Below are positions 25,287 through 33,674 of a DNA stretch of 57,267 bases, in pieces. The DNA is from Nitrosomonadales bacterium. Its GTDB lineage: Bacteria > Pseudomonadota > Gammaproteobacteria > Burkholderiales > Gallionellaceae. Below the pieces are notes generated by a model, which was given only the letters and a program-made list of their open reading frames with translations, was not told where the DNA came from and did no database searches. Made by a program: the position numbers and the translations under genes. How positions within the stretch are numbered: the stretch's first letter is position 1; each line of letters starts with the position of its first letter. Location of the stretch: positions 1-57,267 of the forward strand of contig JACPYR010000057.1 of assembly GCA_016195965.1 (NCBI GenBank). Direction: 5' to 3'.

Positions 25287-26441
25287 TTACAGGAAACGTG
25301 ACATATCACCCGCCGAGAAGCCCCGCAACAAGCCACCCATGCGTTTCCCCAACGCGATCACCTTGAACAACTCGCCCATCTCTGCAGGGCTGGTAAGTTT
25401 CTGCAGTTGCGCCGAGAGCGGCAGATAGTCGCGCAGGTTTTCCGGTGAGGTATCACCCAATAATTCTGTGATGCCGCAGTTGATCAGGAAGAATGCCTGA
25501 TTGGTGTAGCCCAATAATTCCAGCCCCGCATCGATAGCGCAATCGGCAATATCGGTGAAATTCACATGTGCGGTGATATCCTGCAAACCCGGCAAAAAAA
25601 ACGGTTCATCGTGTACATGGTGGCGGTAATGGCACATCAGCGTACCGCTGCTGCGTTGGGGATGGTAATACTCGCGCACGCCGAATCCATAATCGATGAA
25701 CAGCATCGCGCCCTGTTCCAGCCGTTGCGCAAGGCTGTTGATCAGGCCGCGCGCGGCAAGGCAGATTTCGCTGACATAATCGTCCGGCACGACAATTGTT
25801 TCTGCGGCTGCGATGAGTGTCGCATCGCCGATCGCCCGTTCCTGCCAGGCAAAACCGTGCCCGTTCCACGTTACGCCACGCTCGGTAATGGCGCTGTCGC
25901 GCCAGTGCACCAGATGCACCGGCAGTGCATCGAGCACTTCGTTGGCGATAATTGCACCGCTGAATTGCTCCGGCAGAGCATCCAGCCATTGCACGCGGTT
26001 ATGCAGATGCGGCAGGTGTTCGCGCAGCAGCGTCTGCTGGCGCGCGCGCAGATCAGCACTCACCTCAAGGATGAAGTAACTGTCCGGCAAACTGCCGAGC
26101 CGTTCCAGCTCGGCGAGCATATCCGCCGCCAACTTGCCGCTACCCGCCCCCAGTTCCAGCATATGCGGTGCACTGCAGGCCATTATTTCTGATGCCTGGC
26201 GTGCCAGCGTACGACCGAACAGCGATGAAAGTTCCGGGGCGGTGATGAAATCGCCCGCCGCGCCGAATTTCTGCGCGCCTGCCGTGTAATAACCCAGGCC
26301 TGGCGCATACAAAGCCAGTTCCATGTAACGCGCAAAAGAAATCCAGCCGCCTTGTGCGGCAATTTCGTGCCTGATGAATTCGACCAAGAGTGAGCTGTGC
26401 TGCGCGGCTTCCGTGCTGGGTATGGGTAGGGTAGCGTGCAT
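25287..26441 (-). CDS. MidA/NDUFAF7-type SAM-dependent methyltransferase
   Basis: A class I methyltransferase family protein of 384 aa, related to the complex I assembly methyltransferase NDUFAF7. Markers are YMELALYAPGLGYYTAG near the N terminus, FITAPELSSLFG, the SAM-binding loop MLELGAGSGKLAADML, ANEVLDALPVH, FIDYGFGVREYYHP and TAHVNFTDIA. The ATG at 26441 (MHATLPIP) is chosen; an upstream TTG would add six residues. The bacterial substrate is unknown. It is divergent from the pteridine reductase gene by about 60 bp. Confidence 0.88.
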   Translation of the reverse strand: MHATLPIPSTEAAQHSSLLVEFIRHEIAAQGGWISFARYMELALYAPGLGYYTAGAQKFGAAGDFITAPELSSLFGRTLARQASEIMACSAPHMLELGAGSGKLAADMLAELERLGSLPDSYFILEVSADLRARQQTLLREHLPHLHNRVQWLDALPEQFSGAIIANEVLDALPVHLVHWRDSAITERGVTWNGHGFAWQERAIGDATLIAAAETIVVPDDYVSEICLAARGLINSLAQRLEQGAMLFIDYGFGVREYYHPQRSSGTLMCHYRHHVHDEPFFLPGLQDITAHVNFTDIADCAIDAGLELLGYTNQAFFLINCGITELLGDTSPENLRDYLPLSAQLQKLTSPAEMGELFKVIALGKRMGGLLRGFSAGDMSRFL

Positions 26442-26448
26442 GGTCAGG

Positions 26449-26454
26449 TATAAT
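26449..26454 (+). promoter_or_regulatory. Candidate -10 element for the pteridine reductase gene
   Basis: An exact TATAAT lies 48 bp before the chosen start. The -35 region is poor, so this is a partial promoter call. Confidence 0.3.
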
Positions 26455-26501
26455 CGCAATAGAATCGGGTTCAGTGGCTGGCAAGTTTAATGGAGCATGC
26501 G

Positions 26502-27242
26502 ATGCAGGGCAAAGTGATATTGGTGACGGGGGGAGCAAAACGCGTCGGCGCGGCGATCTGCCGCCGCCTGCATGCATCCGGTGCACGAATCGCAATACAC
26601 TATCGCAGCTCGTCGGCAGAAGCGCTGAATTTGCGCGATGCGCTGAATGCGTTGCGTCCGGACAGCGCAGCGATATTTCAGGCTGACTTGCTCGACTCCA
26701 GTGTGCTGCCAGGCCTGGTGCGCGAAATTATCGCTCAATTCGGACAACTGGATGCGCTGGTCAATAACGCCTCCAGCTTCTACGCCACCCCGCTGGCCGA
26801 CGTAGATCAGCAGCAGTGGAACGATTTGCTGGGCACCAACCTGAAAGCGCCGCTGTTCCTAGCGCAGGCGGCAGCCACTGAACTGCGCCGCCGCCATGGC
26901 TGCATCGTTAATATCGCCGACATCCACGCAGAACGTCCGATGCACGGCCATCTGCTATACAGTGTCGCCAAGGCTGGACTGGTGGCGCTGACCAAAGGGC
27001 TGGCGCAGGAACTCGCGCCGCAGGTGCGGGTCAATGCGATTGCCCCCGGCGTGATCATTTGGCCGGAAAGCGAGGCGTGGCTGGACGAGGAACAGCGCCG
27101 CAAAATTGTCGCGCACACGTTGCTCAAGCGCGAAGGCGAGCCGGACGACATCGCCAGAACGGCGCAATTTTTAATCGCAGAAGCCCCCTATGTCACCGGA
27201 CAGATCATCGCGGTGGATGGCGGGCGCAGCGTCAACCTTTAA
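26502..27242 (+). CDS. Pteridine reductase-type short-chain dehydrogenase (FolM/PTR1-like)
   Basis: An NADPH-dependent SDR of 246 aa, predicted to reduce dihydropterins or dihydrofolate. TGGAKRVG at the N terminus has the Arg (TGxxxRxG) typical of pteridine reductases rather than the general TGxxxGIG. NNAS, the catalytic YSVAKAGL and IAPGVIIWPES follow. The ATG at 26502 is chosen because GGAG at 26492-26495 is well spaced for it; another ATG at 26490 lacks a site. The neighbouring MidA-type methyltransferase and ttcA are a recurrent grouping in related bacteria (from memory). Confidence 0.85.
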   Translation: MQGKVILVTGGAKRVGAAICRRLHASGARIAIHYRSSSAEALNLRDALNALRPDSAAIFQADLLDSSVLPGLVREIIAQFGQLDALVNNASSFYATPLADVDQQQWNDLLGTNLKAPLFLAQAAATELRRRHGCIVNIADIHAERPMHGHLLYSVAKAGLVALTKGLAQELAPQVRVNAIAPGVIIWPESEAWLDEEQRRKIVAHTLLKREGEPDDIARTAQFLIAEAPYVTGQIIAVDGGRSVNL

Positions 27243-27282
27243 TTATTTATGTTCTATTCCGGCTCATGCTCATCGTGCCTAC

Positions 27283-27330
27283 CTTCACCCCAACCCTCCC
27301 CCTTGCAGGGGGAAGGCTAGGATGGGGGTA
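27283..27330. repeat. C-rich palindromic intergenic element before ttcA
   Basis: A short element of the common CCAACCCTCCCCC type, with hairpin CCCCCT-TGC-AGGGGG at 27298-27312 and a distal GGATGGGGGT that mirrors the opening ACCCCAACCC. It occupies the gap between the pteridine reductase gene and ttcA. Confidence 0.6.
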
Positions 27331-27360
27331 AAATCCCGGCGCTAACGAAACTCTTATTTT

Positions 27361-28209
27361 ATGAACGACATCACATCAAATTTCGAGCGACACTCCAGCA
27401 ACTTCAACCGCCTCAAGGGACGACTCGAGCATATGGTCGGCCAGGCCATCGCCGACTTCAACATGATCGAAGACGGCGACAGCGTGATGGTGTGCCTGTC
27501 CGGCGGCAAAGACTCCTACACGCTGCTGGATATCCTGCTCACCTTGCGCAAGCGTGCGCCGATCGATTTTCGCATCGTCGCAATGAACCTGGACCAGAAG
27601 CAACCCGGTTTCCCCGCCGATGTGCTGCCCAACTACCTTAAAAATATCGGCGTGGAATATCACATCGAAACGCAAGACACTTATTCCATCGTCAAGGAAA
27701 AAATTCCCGAGGGCAAGACCACCTGCTCGCTGTGTTCGCGGCTGCGGCGCGGCATCATCTACAAGGTGGCGGGCGAACTGGGCGCGAACAAGATTGCGCT
27801 GGGCCACCACCGCGACGACATGATAGAAACGCTGTTCCTGAATATGTTTTTCGGCGGCAAGCTCAAGGCGATGCCGCCCAAATTGGTCACCGACAAGGGC
27901 GACCACATCGTGATCCGACCGCTGGCCTATTGCGCCGAGAAAGACATCGCCCGCTATGCGCGCGGCATGGAGTTTCCTATCATCCCGTGCAACCTGTGCG
28001 GCTCGCAGGATAATCTGCAACGCCAGAACATCAAGGAAATGTTGACCACGTGGGAACGCGAATATCCGGGGCGCAGCCAGACGATCTTTACCGCGATGCA
28101 GAACGTCAAACCCTCGCATCTGCTGGATGGCGAGCTGTTCGATTTCAAGCATATCCGGATCGGCGCGAATGTGGCGGAAGGCGATACCGCATTCGATCTG
28201 GCCTTGTAG
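27361..28209 (+). CDS. ttcA: tRNA 2-thiocytidine(32) synthetase
   Basis: An iron-sulfur PP-loop enzyme that thiolates cytidine 32 of certain tRNAs using ATP. It has 282 aa. The PP-loop is SGGKDS (47-52). The cluster ligands are C122 and C125 in [11 protein letters not shown] plus C213 in [30 protein letters not shown] is the family signature. The start codon lies 14 nt after a palindromic element and has no strong ribosome site. Confidence 0.96.
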   Translation: MNDITSNFERHSSNFNRLKGRLEHMVGQAIADFNMIEDGDSVMVCLSGGKDSYTLLDILLTLRKRAPIDFRIVAMNLDQKQPGFPADVLPNYLKNIGVEYHIETQDTYSIVKEKIPEGKTTCSLCSRLRRGIIYKVAGELGANKIALGHHRDDMIETLFLNMFFGGKLKAMPPKLVTDKGDHIVIRPLAYCAEKDIARYARGMEFPIIPCNLCGSQDNLQRQNIKEMLTTWEREYPGRSQTIFTAMQNVKPSHLLDGELFDFKHIRIGANVAEGDTAFDLAL

Positions 28210-28312
28210 ACATCAGGTCAGCTGCCACCCGCATATCCAGCCAGGCTGTTCGGGATGCATATCGATTGTGCTATGCTAACAATTATCAGTTTCCTTTTTT
28301 CAGGAGTGAGTT

Positions 28313-28885
28313 ATGTTCTTGCGCCACATCGCTGTTATTGCATTATTGACCGCCAGCTCCACGGCCCTGGCAGACAAGGTCGATGTTACTCTGCGCGACA
28401 CCAGCGCCCAATTCCAGTACAAATCCTCTTTGGGTCGCGATGCACTGGGTAAAACCGAATTTCACGCGGGCGTACTCTACGTCAATAAAAATAACATGAT
28501 GACCGATATTGGTCTGATGGTTAAAGACGAACTGGGCGGCAATGCGCCGGGTTTTTCGGTTGGTGTCGGCTTAAAGGGCCTGGGCGCCAGAGTTACCGAT
28601 GGCAATCCAACCGACAGCTGGGTTTCCGCGCTGGCACTGGGCGGGATGGTGCGTTACTCGCCTGCCCCGCGTGTGGGAATAGTCGGAGAAGTCTATTTTT
28701 CACCGAATGTCGTCACCTTTGGCGATGCCGACCGCTACGTGGAATCCGGCACCCGTGCGGAGTTTGAAATTATCCCGCAGGCGGTGATTTATGTCGGTTA
28801 CCGGCGGATAGGATTCAATATCAAGAGCCAACCTTATGCCGTGCTTGATCAGGGTTTCACCCTGGGCGTCAGAATGTCGTTCTAG
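28313..28885 (+). CDS. YfaZ-like outer-membrane beta-barrel protein
   Basis: 190 aa with a signal peptide (cleavage STALA/DK) and a good CAGGAG ribosome site. The body shows alternating strands (FHAGVLYVNKNN, FSVGVGLKGLGARV, VGIVGEVYFSPNVVTFGDA) and ends in VRMSF, a C-terminal Phe expected of barrels. The pattern resembles the YfaZ family. Function is unknown. Confidence 0.75.
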   Translation: MFLRHIAVIALLTASSTALADKVDVTLRDTSAQFQYKSSLGRDALGKTEFHAGVLYVNKNNMMTDIGLMVKDELGGNAPGFSVGVGLKGLGARVTDGNPTDSWVSALALGGMVRYSPAPRVGIVGEVYFSPNVVTFGDADRYVESGTRAEFEIIPQAVIYVGYRRIGFNIKSQPYAVLDQGFTLGVRMSF

Positions 28886-28918
28886 TCGAGGCGCTACGCC
28901 TGGCTTTGCAGCAAATAT

Positions 28919-29374
28919 TCAGCCAGGCTGTACGGCGATCTTGAACACCGCCTTGCGGATTGCTCCCGTTCCAACCAGAGGTGCATGCGCGTCTTCGGGG
29001 AAGAAGATGCAGAAATGATCCGGCGGCACCGCGACCCATGATGCGGGCGCATCGTCGAAGAAACGGATATCCTTCTCCACGCTGTGCTCGCCGAGCGGAT
29101 TGTAGCAATCCGCCAGCGGCTTCCAACCCATCCGCTCGTCTCCCTCCAGCACCAGCTGGATGTCGATGTAACGCCGATGCGCCTCCAGCTTCGCATGCTC
29201 CCAGGGCTTGCCCGGCGCACGCTCCACGATGACGAACAGCTCCTCCCCCAAGATTGGATAGCGCCCCGGCGCCAGCGCATATAGCTCGGTGGCGCGAATG
29301 TAATCAAAAGCCTTGGGGAATAGCGGATGCAGCGCGGCGTAGCGGGAAGCTTGGGAGAGGGAGGAAAGAATCAT
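28919..29374 (-). CDS. YhcH/YjgK/YiaL family protein
   Basis: A 151-aa cupin-like protein (DUF386). Family features include EAHRRYIDIQLVLEGDERMGW, with clustered His/Glu/Asp metal ligands, and PPDHFCIFFPEDAHAP, which supplies a second His/Asp group. Homologues are linked to sialic acid or other anomeric sugar processing, but nothing nearby supports a particular sugar. It converges on the YfaZ-like gene with a 33-bp gap. Confidence 0.88.
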   Translation of the reverse strand: MILSSLSQASRYAALHPLFPKAFDYIRATELYALAPGRYPILGEELFVIVERAPGKPWEHAKLEAHRRYIDIQLVLEGDERMGWKPLADCYNPLGEHSVEKDIRFFDDAPASWVAVPPDHFCIFFPEDAHAPLVGTGAIRKAVFKIAVQPG

Positions 29375-29429
29375 GTTATCAATCCGATTGAAAATTCACT
29401 TGGATTATACGCAATCGGATAGCCATTCA

Positions 29430-29507
29430 CCCTTCGACAAGCTCAGGGCGAACGGCCTTGAAGGAAACTCAATGCTCATCCCCCGTTCGTCCTGAGCTGG
29501 TCGAAGG
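29430..29507. repeat. Inverted pair of CTTCGACAAGCTCAGG-type dispersed repeats
   Basis: Copy A (29430-29455) begins CCCTTCGACAAGCTCAGG and ends GCGAACGG. Copy B (29483-29507) is nearly its reverse complement (CCGTTCGTCC, TGAGCTGG, TCGAAGG). Together they can fold into a long hairpin. Copy B lies inside the 3' end of the GIY-YIG gene and codes for its last residues (HPSTSSGRTG). Confidence 0.85.
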
Positions 29508-29807
29508 ATGAGCGGGCGCGCCATCTTTATCAGAGCCTTTAGCCAAACGCGATACTTCAGCCCAATCGCCGCGCATCATGGCTTCCTTCTTCTTGCGGCT
29601 CCAGCCTTTAATTTGTTGCTCGGCGGCGAGAGCTTCTTCGCGGGTAGTGCATTCCTGATTGAACACCAATTCGACGGGAAACCGTGATGCGGTGTAACCA
29701 CCGCACATGCCTTGCTGATGTTCGGCAATACGCTGTTCGAGGTTTTCGGTGTGGCCGGTGTAATACGAGCTGTCGGCACAACGCAGGATGTAAACCCAGA
29801 AGCTCAT
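29469..29807 (-). CDS. GIY-YIG nuclease superfamily protein (UPF0213-like)
   Basis: 112 aa. The motif is VYILRCADSSYYTGHT (YIL...YTG in place of GIY...YIG). An Arg in RIAEHQQG and a conserved Glu region, EALAAEQQIKGWSRKKKEAMM, complete the single-domain fold. Such standalone proteins are common and of unclear role. The domain ends around residue 95. The remaining tail (PAHPSTSSGRTGDEH) is encoded by an inverted dispersed repeat, so the native stop was probably lost to repeat insertion. Confidence 0.88.
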   Translation of the reverse strand: MSFWVYILRCADSSYYTGHTENLEQRIAEHQQGMCGGYTASRFPVELVFNQECTTREEALAAEQQIKGWSRKKKEAMMRGDWAEVSRLAKGSDKDGAPAHPSTSSGRTGDEH

Positions 29808-29831
29808 GTGCTTTCGCTCCGTTGTTGTTCA

Positions 29832-29917
29832 CCCTTCGACAAGCTCATAACCAGCGACTTGGTCATCGTCTTTTGATGGCCTAGTCGAATGGCTAATAAC
29901 TCCATCAGGGCGAACGG
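29832..29917. repeat. Third dispersed repeat copy, split by a 60-bp hairpin insertion
   Basis: The repeat seen at 29430 occurs here as CCCTTCGACAAGCTCA (29832-29847) and CAGGGCGAACGG (29906-29917). Between them are about 60 bp that include an imperfect hairpin (GACTTGGTCATC with GATGGCCTAGTC). TCA is present at both junctions. The rest of the 29808-30048 gap shows no gene. Confidence 0.75.
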
Positions 29918-30048
29918 TTTGGTGGTTATCTGGCGGATTTACAAAAAAAGCGTCACCATCCCTTCGCCAGCTCGTCCAATAAAGGGATGCGCACATGGTG
30001 TGCCGCTACCGGGCGCGACTAAGAGTAATTTGTTTTCTAGGCCGTACA

Positions 30049-30330
30049 TCAAGCCGCCTTCTTCAACCGCATCTCCAGCCGAATCTCCGCCGCCGCCAGC
30101 ATGTTGACCAGCGTATCAATGGAGAACACATCCACCTTACCGCGCATCAGATCGGAGATGCGGGGCTGGGTAACGCCAAGGGTCTTGGCTGCTTCGGCCT
30201 GAGTCATGCCGCTGCTGCGGATGTATTCGGTGATGGCGCGCATCAGTTCGGCGCGAGCCCTCATGTTGGCGGCGTCGCCGGGCGTGTCTTCAATGGCATC
30301 CCATACGCTCTTGAACCGTTGTTTGCTCAT
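30049..30330 (-). CDS. XRE-type HTH antitoxin (HigA-like)
   Basis: 93 aa. The helix-turn-helix is MTQAEAAKTLGVTQPRISDLMRGK (about 42-65), of the small HigA-like class that neutralises RelE/HigB toxins and binds its own promoter. The start codon overlaps the toxin stop by 4 bp (ATGA), giving the toxin-first order typical of higBA-type loci. Confidence 0.88.
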   Translation of the reverse strand: MSKQRFKSVWDAIEDTPGDAANMRARAELMRAITEYIRSSGMTQAEAAKTLGVTQPRISDLMRGKVDVFSIDTLVNMLAAAEIRLEMRLKKAA

Positions 30331-30659
30331 TTCATACCTCGCATAAGTTCGTCATATCGTTTACTTGCCAGCGCGATGTCGTGCGCAGAAGTCTTCGGCG
30401 TTTTCTTTTGAAAGCAGTGCAGCACGTAAACTGCATCTTTCAGCTTGGCGATATAGATCACACGGAACGCACCCGCCTCATCCTGAATCCGGATTTCTTG
30501 CACGCCCGCCCCGACGGTTTTCATCGGTTTCCAGTCGTCCGCACCGTGTTGTACTTTATCTATCTGGTATCCTGCCGCGCGCCGCGCAGCAAGTGGAAAA
30601 TCGCGCAAGTCACTCAACGAGCTGCCAAGGAACTCAACCGGTTTGGATTCTTTGTGCAT
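30327..30659 (-). CDS. RelE/HigB-superfamily toxin (Gp49-like)
   Basis: A 110-aa predicted ribosome-dependent mRNA interferase or related toxin. It carries KPVEFLGSSLSDLRDFP, EIRIQDEAGAFRVIYIAK and VYVLHCFQKKTPKTS, the hallmark of Gp49-like toxins (R-x-x-Y strand, then HCFxKK). The ATG at 30659 is chosen because the operator/promoter palindrome sits just upstream; a longer reading has an unlike N terminus. Its antitoxin gene follows with a 4-bp overlap. Confidence 0.87.
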   Translation of the reverse strand: MHKESKPVEFLGSSLSDLRDFPLAARRAAGYQIDKVQHGADDWKPMKTVGAGVQEIRIQDEAGAFRVIYIAKLKDAVYVLHCFQKKTPKTSAHDIALASKRYDELMRGMK

Positions 30660-30666
30660 AGCCGGA

Positions 30667-30686
30667 TTATACACAATTTTGTATAA
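30667..30686 (-). promoter_or_regulatory. Operator and -10 of the toxin-antitoxin operon
   Basis: Perfect inverted repeat TTATACA (30667-30673) and TGTATAA (30680-30686) with a 6-bp spacer. On the minus strand the proximal arm contains TATAAT as a -10. Its place directly before the toxin start fits autorepression by the antitoxin. Confidence 0.65.
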
Positions 30687-30747
30687 ATGGGGCGGAGTGA
30701 TGCGGAAGCCGTCATGCCAGCATAATGGGAATGTCGTTAGGTGTGTG

Positions 30748-32094
30748 TTAGATAAACCTCGCCACCATGCCCTTGGCCAGCTCACCCTGCAACGGGATCT
30801 GCACGCGATGGCCGCTGCCTGGGGCGGTGGTGAGCGCTTCGCCCAGCAGGCTCTTCATCTCGTTCAACACGACGATGTGATTGCCTGAAGGGTGGATAAT
30901 TTCCAGCCGGTCGCCGACCTGGAATTTATTCTTCACGTCGATCTCGGCCATGCCGTTGGCGCAACTAACGATGTCGCCGACATACTGCTGGCGGGTGCTC
31001 TCCGAGTGGCCGCGCATGTAGTTCTGCTGTTCGTGGGTGTGATGGCGTTCATAGAAGCCGTCGGTGTAGCCGCGGTTCGCCAGCGCATCCAGCGCGCCCA
31101 GCAGGCTCAAGTTGAACGGACGGCCGGCGACCGCATCGTCGATCGCCTGACGGTACACTTGCGCGGTGCGCGCGACATAGTAGATCGACTTGGTGCGGCC
31201 CTCGACCTTGAGCGAATCTATGCCGATCTTCACCAGCCGCTCGACGTGTTCCACTGCGCGCAGGTCCTTGGAGTTCATGATGTAAGTGCCGTGCTCGTCT
31301 TCCAGCACCGGCATCAATTCGCCGGGATGATCCTGGCGCGAGATCACGTACACGCGGTCGGCCAGCGGATGGCGCGGCTGGCTGCCGCAGTCGGACAGTG
31401 CGCTTTGACCCAGAGCCTTGTCGAAGTCGAAATCAATTTTCTGGATGTCGCCCGTGCCGTTCTCCTCGGCGTTATCAACCTTGTAATCCCAGCGGCAGGA
31501 GTTGGTACAGGTGCCCTGGTTCGCATCGCGGTGGTTGAAGTAGCCGGACAACAAACAGCGCCCGGAATAGGCGATGCACAGCGCGCCGTGCACGAATACC
31601 TCCAGTTCCATGTCCGGGCATTGCTGGCGTATTTCCTCGATCTCGTCCAGCGACAGCTCGCGGGAAAGAATCACGCGCGACAGTCCCAACGATTTCCAGA
31701 ATTTCACCGCCGCATAGTTGACGGTGTTGGCCTGCACAGACAGATGCACATCAATTTCCGGCCAGCGCTCGCGCACCATCGCGATCAGGCCCGGATCGGC
31801 CATGATCAACGCATCGGGCTTCATCGCGATGACCGGCTCCATATCCGCCATATAGGTCTTGACCTTGGCGTTGTGCGGCATCAGGTTGCTGGCGACGAAC
31901 AACTTCTTGCCCAGCGCATGCGCCTCCTGAATACCGATCTGCAATTCGTCCAATTGGAATTCGTTGTTGCGCGCGCGCAGGGAATAGCGCGGTTGCCCCG
32001 CGTACACCGCGTCCGCGCCGAAGGCGTAGGCGCTGCGCATCTTGTCCAGCGTACCTGCCGGCAACAACAATTCCGGTGCGCGTAACTGATTCAT
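30748..32094 (-). CDS. trhP: tRNA uridine-34 hydroxylation protein TrhP (YegQ, U32 peptidase family)
   Basis: Needed for prephenate-dependent hydroxylation of U34 in tRNAs on the way to cmo5U/mo5U. It has 448 aa. MNQLRAPELLLPAGTLDKMRSAYAFGADAVYAG opens the U32 barrel. The cluster-like cysteines lie in HGALCIAYSGRCLLSGYFNHRDANQGTCTNSCRW, and VEGRTKSIYYVA follows. The ATG at 32094 overlaps the metF stop (ATGA), so it is coupled to metF as the last gene of the ahcY operon. Confidence 0.92.
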   Translation of the reverse strand: MNQLRAPELLLPAGTLDKMRSAYAFGADAVYAGQPRYSLRARNNEFQLDELQIGIQEAHALGKKLFVASNLMPHNAKVKTYMADMEPVIAMKPDALIMADPGLIAMVRERWPEIDVHLSVQANTVNYAAVKFWKSLGLSRVILSRELSLDEIEEIRQQCPDMELEVFVHGALCIAYSGRCLLSGYFNHRDANQGTCTNSCRWDYKVDNAEENGTGDIQKIDFDFDKALGQSALSDCGSQPRHPLADRVYVISRQDHPGELMPVLEDEHGTYIMNSKDLRAVEHVERLVKIGIDSLKVEGRTKSIYYVARTAQVYRQAIDDAVAGRPFNLSLLGALDALANRGYTDGFYERHHTHEQQNYMRGHSESTRQQYVGDIVSCANGMAEIDVKNKFQVGDRLEIIHPSGNHIVVLNEMKSLLGEALTTAPGSGHRVQIPLQGELAKGMVARFI

Positions 32095-32927
32095 CGCGGC
32101 AGCCCCAGACGTTGCCAGATCGCCAGCGTGGGCGCGGCCTGGTTCAGTGTGTAAAAATGCAGGCCGGGCGCGCCGCCCTTGAGCAGGCGTTCGCACATTG
32201 AGCTGACCACATCCAGCGCAAACGCCTGCACCGATGCGCTATCGTCGCCATAGCCTTCCAGCGTGCGGCGCATCCAGCGTGGAATCTCGGCACCGCAGGC
32301 ATCTGAAAATCGCGCCAGTTGCGCGAATTTCACGATGGGCATGATGCCCGGCACTATCGGTGTCGTGACACCCAGCTTGCGGCACTCATCGACGAAATAA
32401 AAATAACTGTCGGCATTATAAAAATACTGGGTGATCGCGGAATTCGCCCCTGCTGAAACTTTGCGCTTGAAGTTGAGCATGTCGTCGTGTGCAGATTTTG
32501 CCTGCGGATGAAATTCCGGATAGGCCGCCACTTCGATGTGAAAGTGATCGCCGGTCTGGGCGCGGATGAACGACACCAGTTCGTTGGCATACTGGAATTC
32601 GCCTATGCTCCCCATGCCGGATGGCAAGTCGCCGCGCAGCGCCACGATGCGTTTGACGCCCATGTCCTTGTAGCTGTTTAACATGCTGCGAATACTGTCC
32701 CGCGTGGCGCCTATGCACGACAGGTGCGGCGCGGCGCTATAGCCCTCGGCCTTGATCTGCCTTATGGTTTCCAGCGTGCGATCCTGAGTGGAGCCGCCCG
32801 CGCCGAAGGTCACCGAAAAAAATTCCGGCTTGCACAGCGCCAGTTGCTGGCGCGTGGCTGCGAGCTTTTCCACGCCCTCCGGAGTTTGTGGCGGAAAAAA
32901 TTCAAAACTGAAAAGTTGTTTACTCAT
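32091..32927 (-). CDS. metF: 5,10-Methylenetetrahydrofolate reductase
   Basis: A flavoprotein reducing methylene-THF to methyl-THF, the methyl donor for methionine synthase. It has 278 aa. SFEFFPPQTPEG at the N terminus carries the catalytic Glu region. FFSVTFGAGGSTQDRT, PHLSCIGATRDSI, ALRGDLP and ITQYFYNAD are family blocks. It lies downstream of ahcY under the SAH riboswitch, coupling methyl-group supply to SAH level. It is 7 bp after the holin-like gene and overlaps trhP. Confidence 0.96.
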   Translation of the reverse strand: MSKQLFSFEFFPPQTPEGVEKLAATRQQLALCKPEFFSVTFGAGGSTQDRTLETIRQIKAEGYSAAPHLSCIGATRDSIRSMLNSYKDMGVKRIVALRGDLPSGMGSIGEFQYANELVSFIRAQTGDHFHIEVAAYPEFHPQAKSAHDDMLNFKRKVSAGANSAITQYFYNADSYFYFVDECRKLGVTTPIVPGIMPIVKFAQLARFSDACGAEIPRWMRRTLEGYGDDSASVQAFALDVVSSMCERLLKGGAPGLHFYTLNQAAPTLAIWQRLGLPR

Positions 32928-32934
32928 GTCACTC

Positions 32935-33306
32935 TCATTTCTGGTGTGGCCTCATTAATTGTGCGGCTGCTGCAGACAGCGCCCAGGTAAAAATACTGTA
33001 CAACACTGCGCCCCATACGCCATGCCAGAAGCTGTCCACGACAAAGCCGCGCAACACCGAGCCGACCAGCCAGAACAGCGTGCCGTTGATGACAAAGATG
33101 AACATGCCCAAAGTGACCAGCGTGACCGGCAAGGTGAGCAACAGCAGCAAGGGGCGAATCAGGGTATTGACCAGCCCGAGAAAAAACGCCGCGATCAGCG
33201 CCGCAGTAAAACCATCGACATGGATGCCGGGCACGAAGTTCGCCACAGCAATCAGCGCGAGTGCATTGAGTACCCAGATCAACAGTAACTCGAATTGCAG
33301 TTTCAT
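32935..33306 (-). CDS. Holin-like small membrane protein (Phage_holin_4_2 / YvlD type)
   Basis: 123 aa with four predicted membrane helices: FELLLIWVLNALALIAVA; AALIAAFFLGLVNTLI; LLLLTLPVTLVTLGMFIFVING; a final SIFTWALSAAAAQLM. The central LGLVNTLIRPLL motif is characteristic of this family. Despite the family name nothing links it to a prophage here. It overlaps the TfoX-like gene by ATGA and sits between ahcY and metF, an arrangement I recall from other betaproteobacteria. Confidence 0.87.
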   Translation of the reverse strand: MKLQFELLLIWVLNALALIAVANFVPGIHVDGFTAALIAAFFLGLVNTLIRPLLLLLTLPVTLVTLGMFIFVINGTLFWLVGSVLRGFVVDSFWHGVWGAVLYSIFTWALSAAAAQLMRPHQK

Positions 33307-33665
33307 TTACGCTTCCTTTTACTTGCTTTGACAACCTGCGCGCGCAATGCAGCGCCATATGCTGACTGGCACCATCCACTCATTTCGGCTGGCGATTCCA
33401 GGCTGCCCCCAGGGGCAGACCAATACGATAGCTGGACGTTCCGTGATTTGCTGACATAAACGAACGGATGGCTGTCCATCCGTTCGAATTGCGCCACGCT
33501 GTCTTTGTCGGTCTTGAAGAACAGCTCATCATCGACAATCAACGCGAACATCAATCCTTCGCGGTACAGGCCATAGCCGCCGAACATCCTGCGCGCCGAT
33601 ACCGGCGCCCAGCCAGCCATGAGCTCCACTGCGTAATCGACGAACTCATTACGAATGGAGCTCAT
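33303..33665 (-). CDS. TfoX/Sxy N-terminal domain protein
   Basis: 120 aa, only the TfoX N-terminal domain: ARRMFGGYGLYREGLMFALIVDDELFFKTD, then FVYVSKSRNVQLSYWSAP. The C-terminal domain of full-length competence regulators is missing, as in many short TfoX proteins. It has a basic tail (KASKRKRK). It lies 9 bp after ahcY in the same operon. Its role there is unknown. Confidence 0.88.
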   Translation of the reverse strand: MSSIRNEFVDYAVELMAGWAPVSARRMFGGYGLYREGLMFALIVDDELFFKTDKDSVAQFERMDSHPFVYVSKSRNVQLSYWSAPGGSLESPAEMSGWCQSAYGAALRAQVVKASKRKRK

Positions 33666-33674
33666 GTCGTCCTG

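Noticed and set aside
30892..32085. 397-codon plus-strand frame opposite trhP
   Set aside because: Antisense shadow of a strongly recognised gene.
32935..33306. Prophage signal from the holin-like gene
   Set aside because: It is a lone family member in a metabolic operon with no other phage genes.
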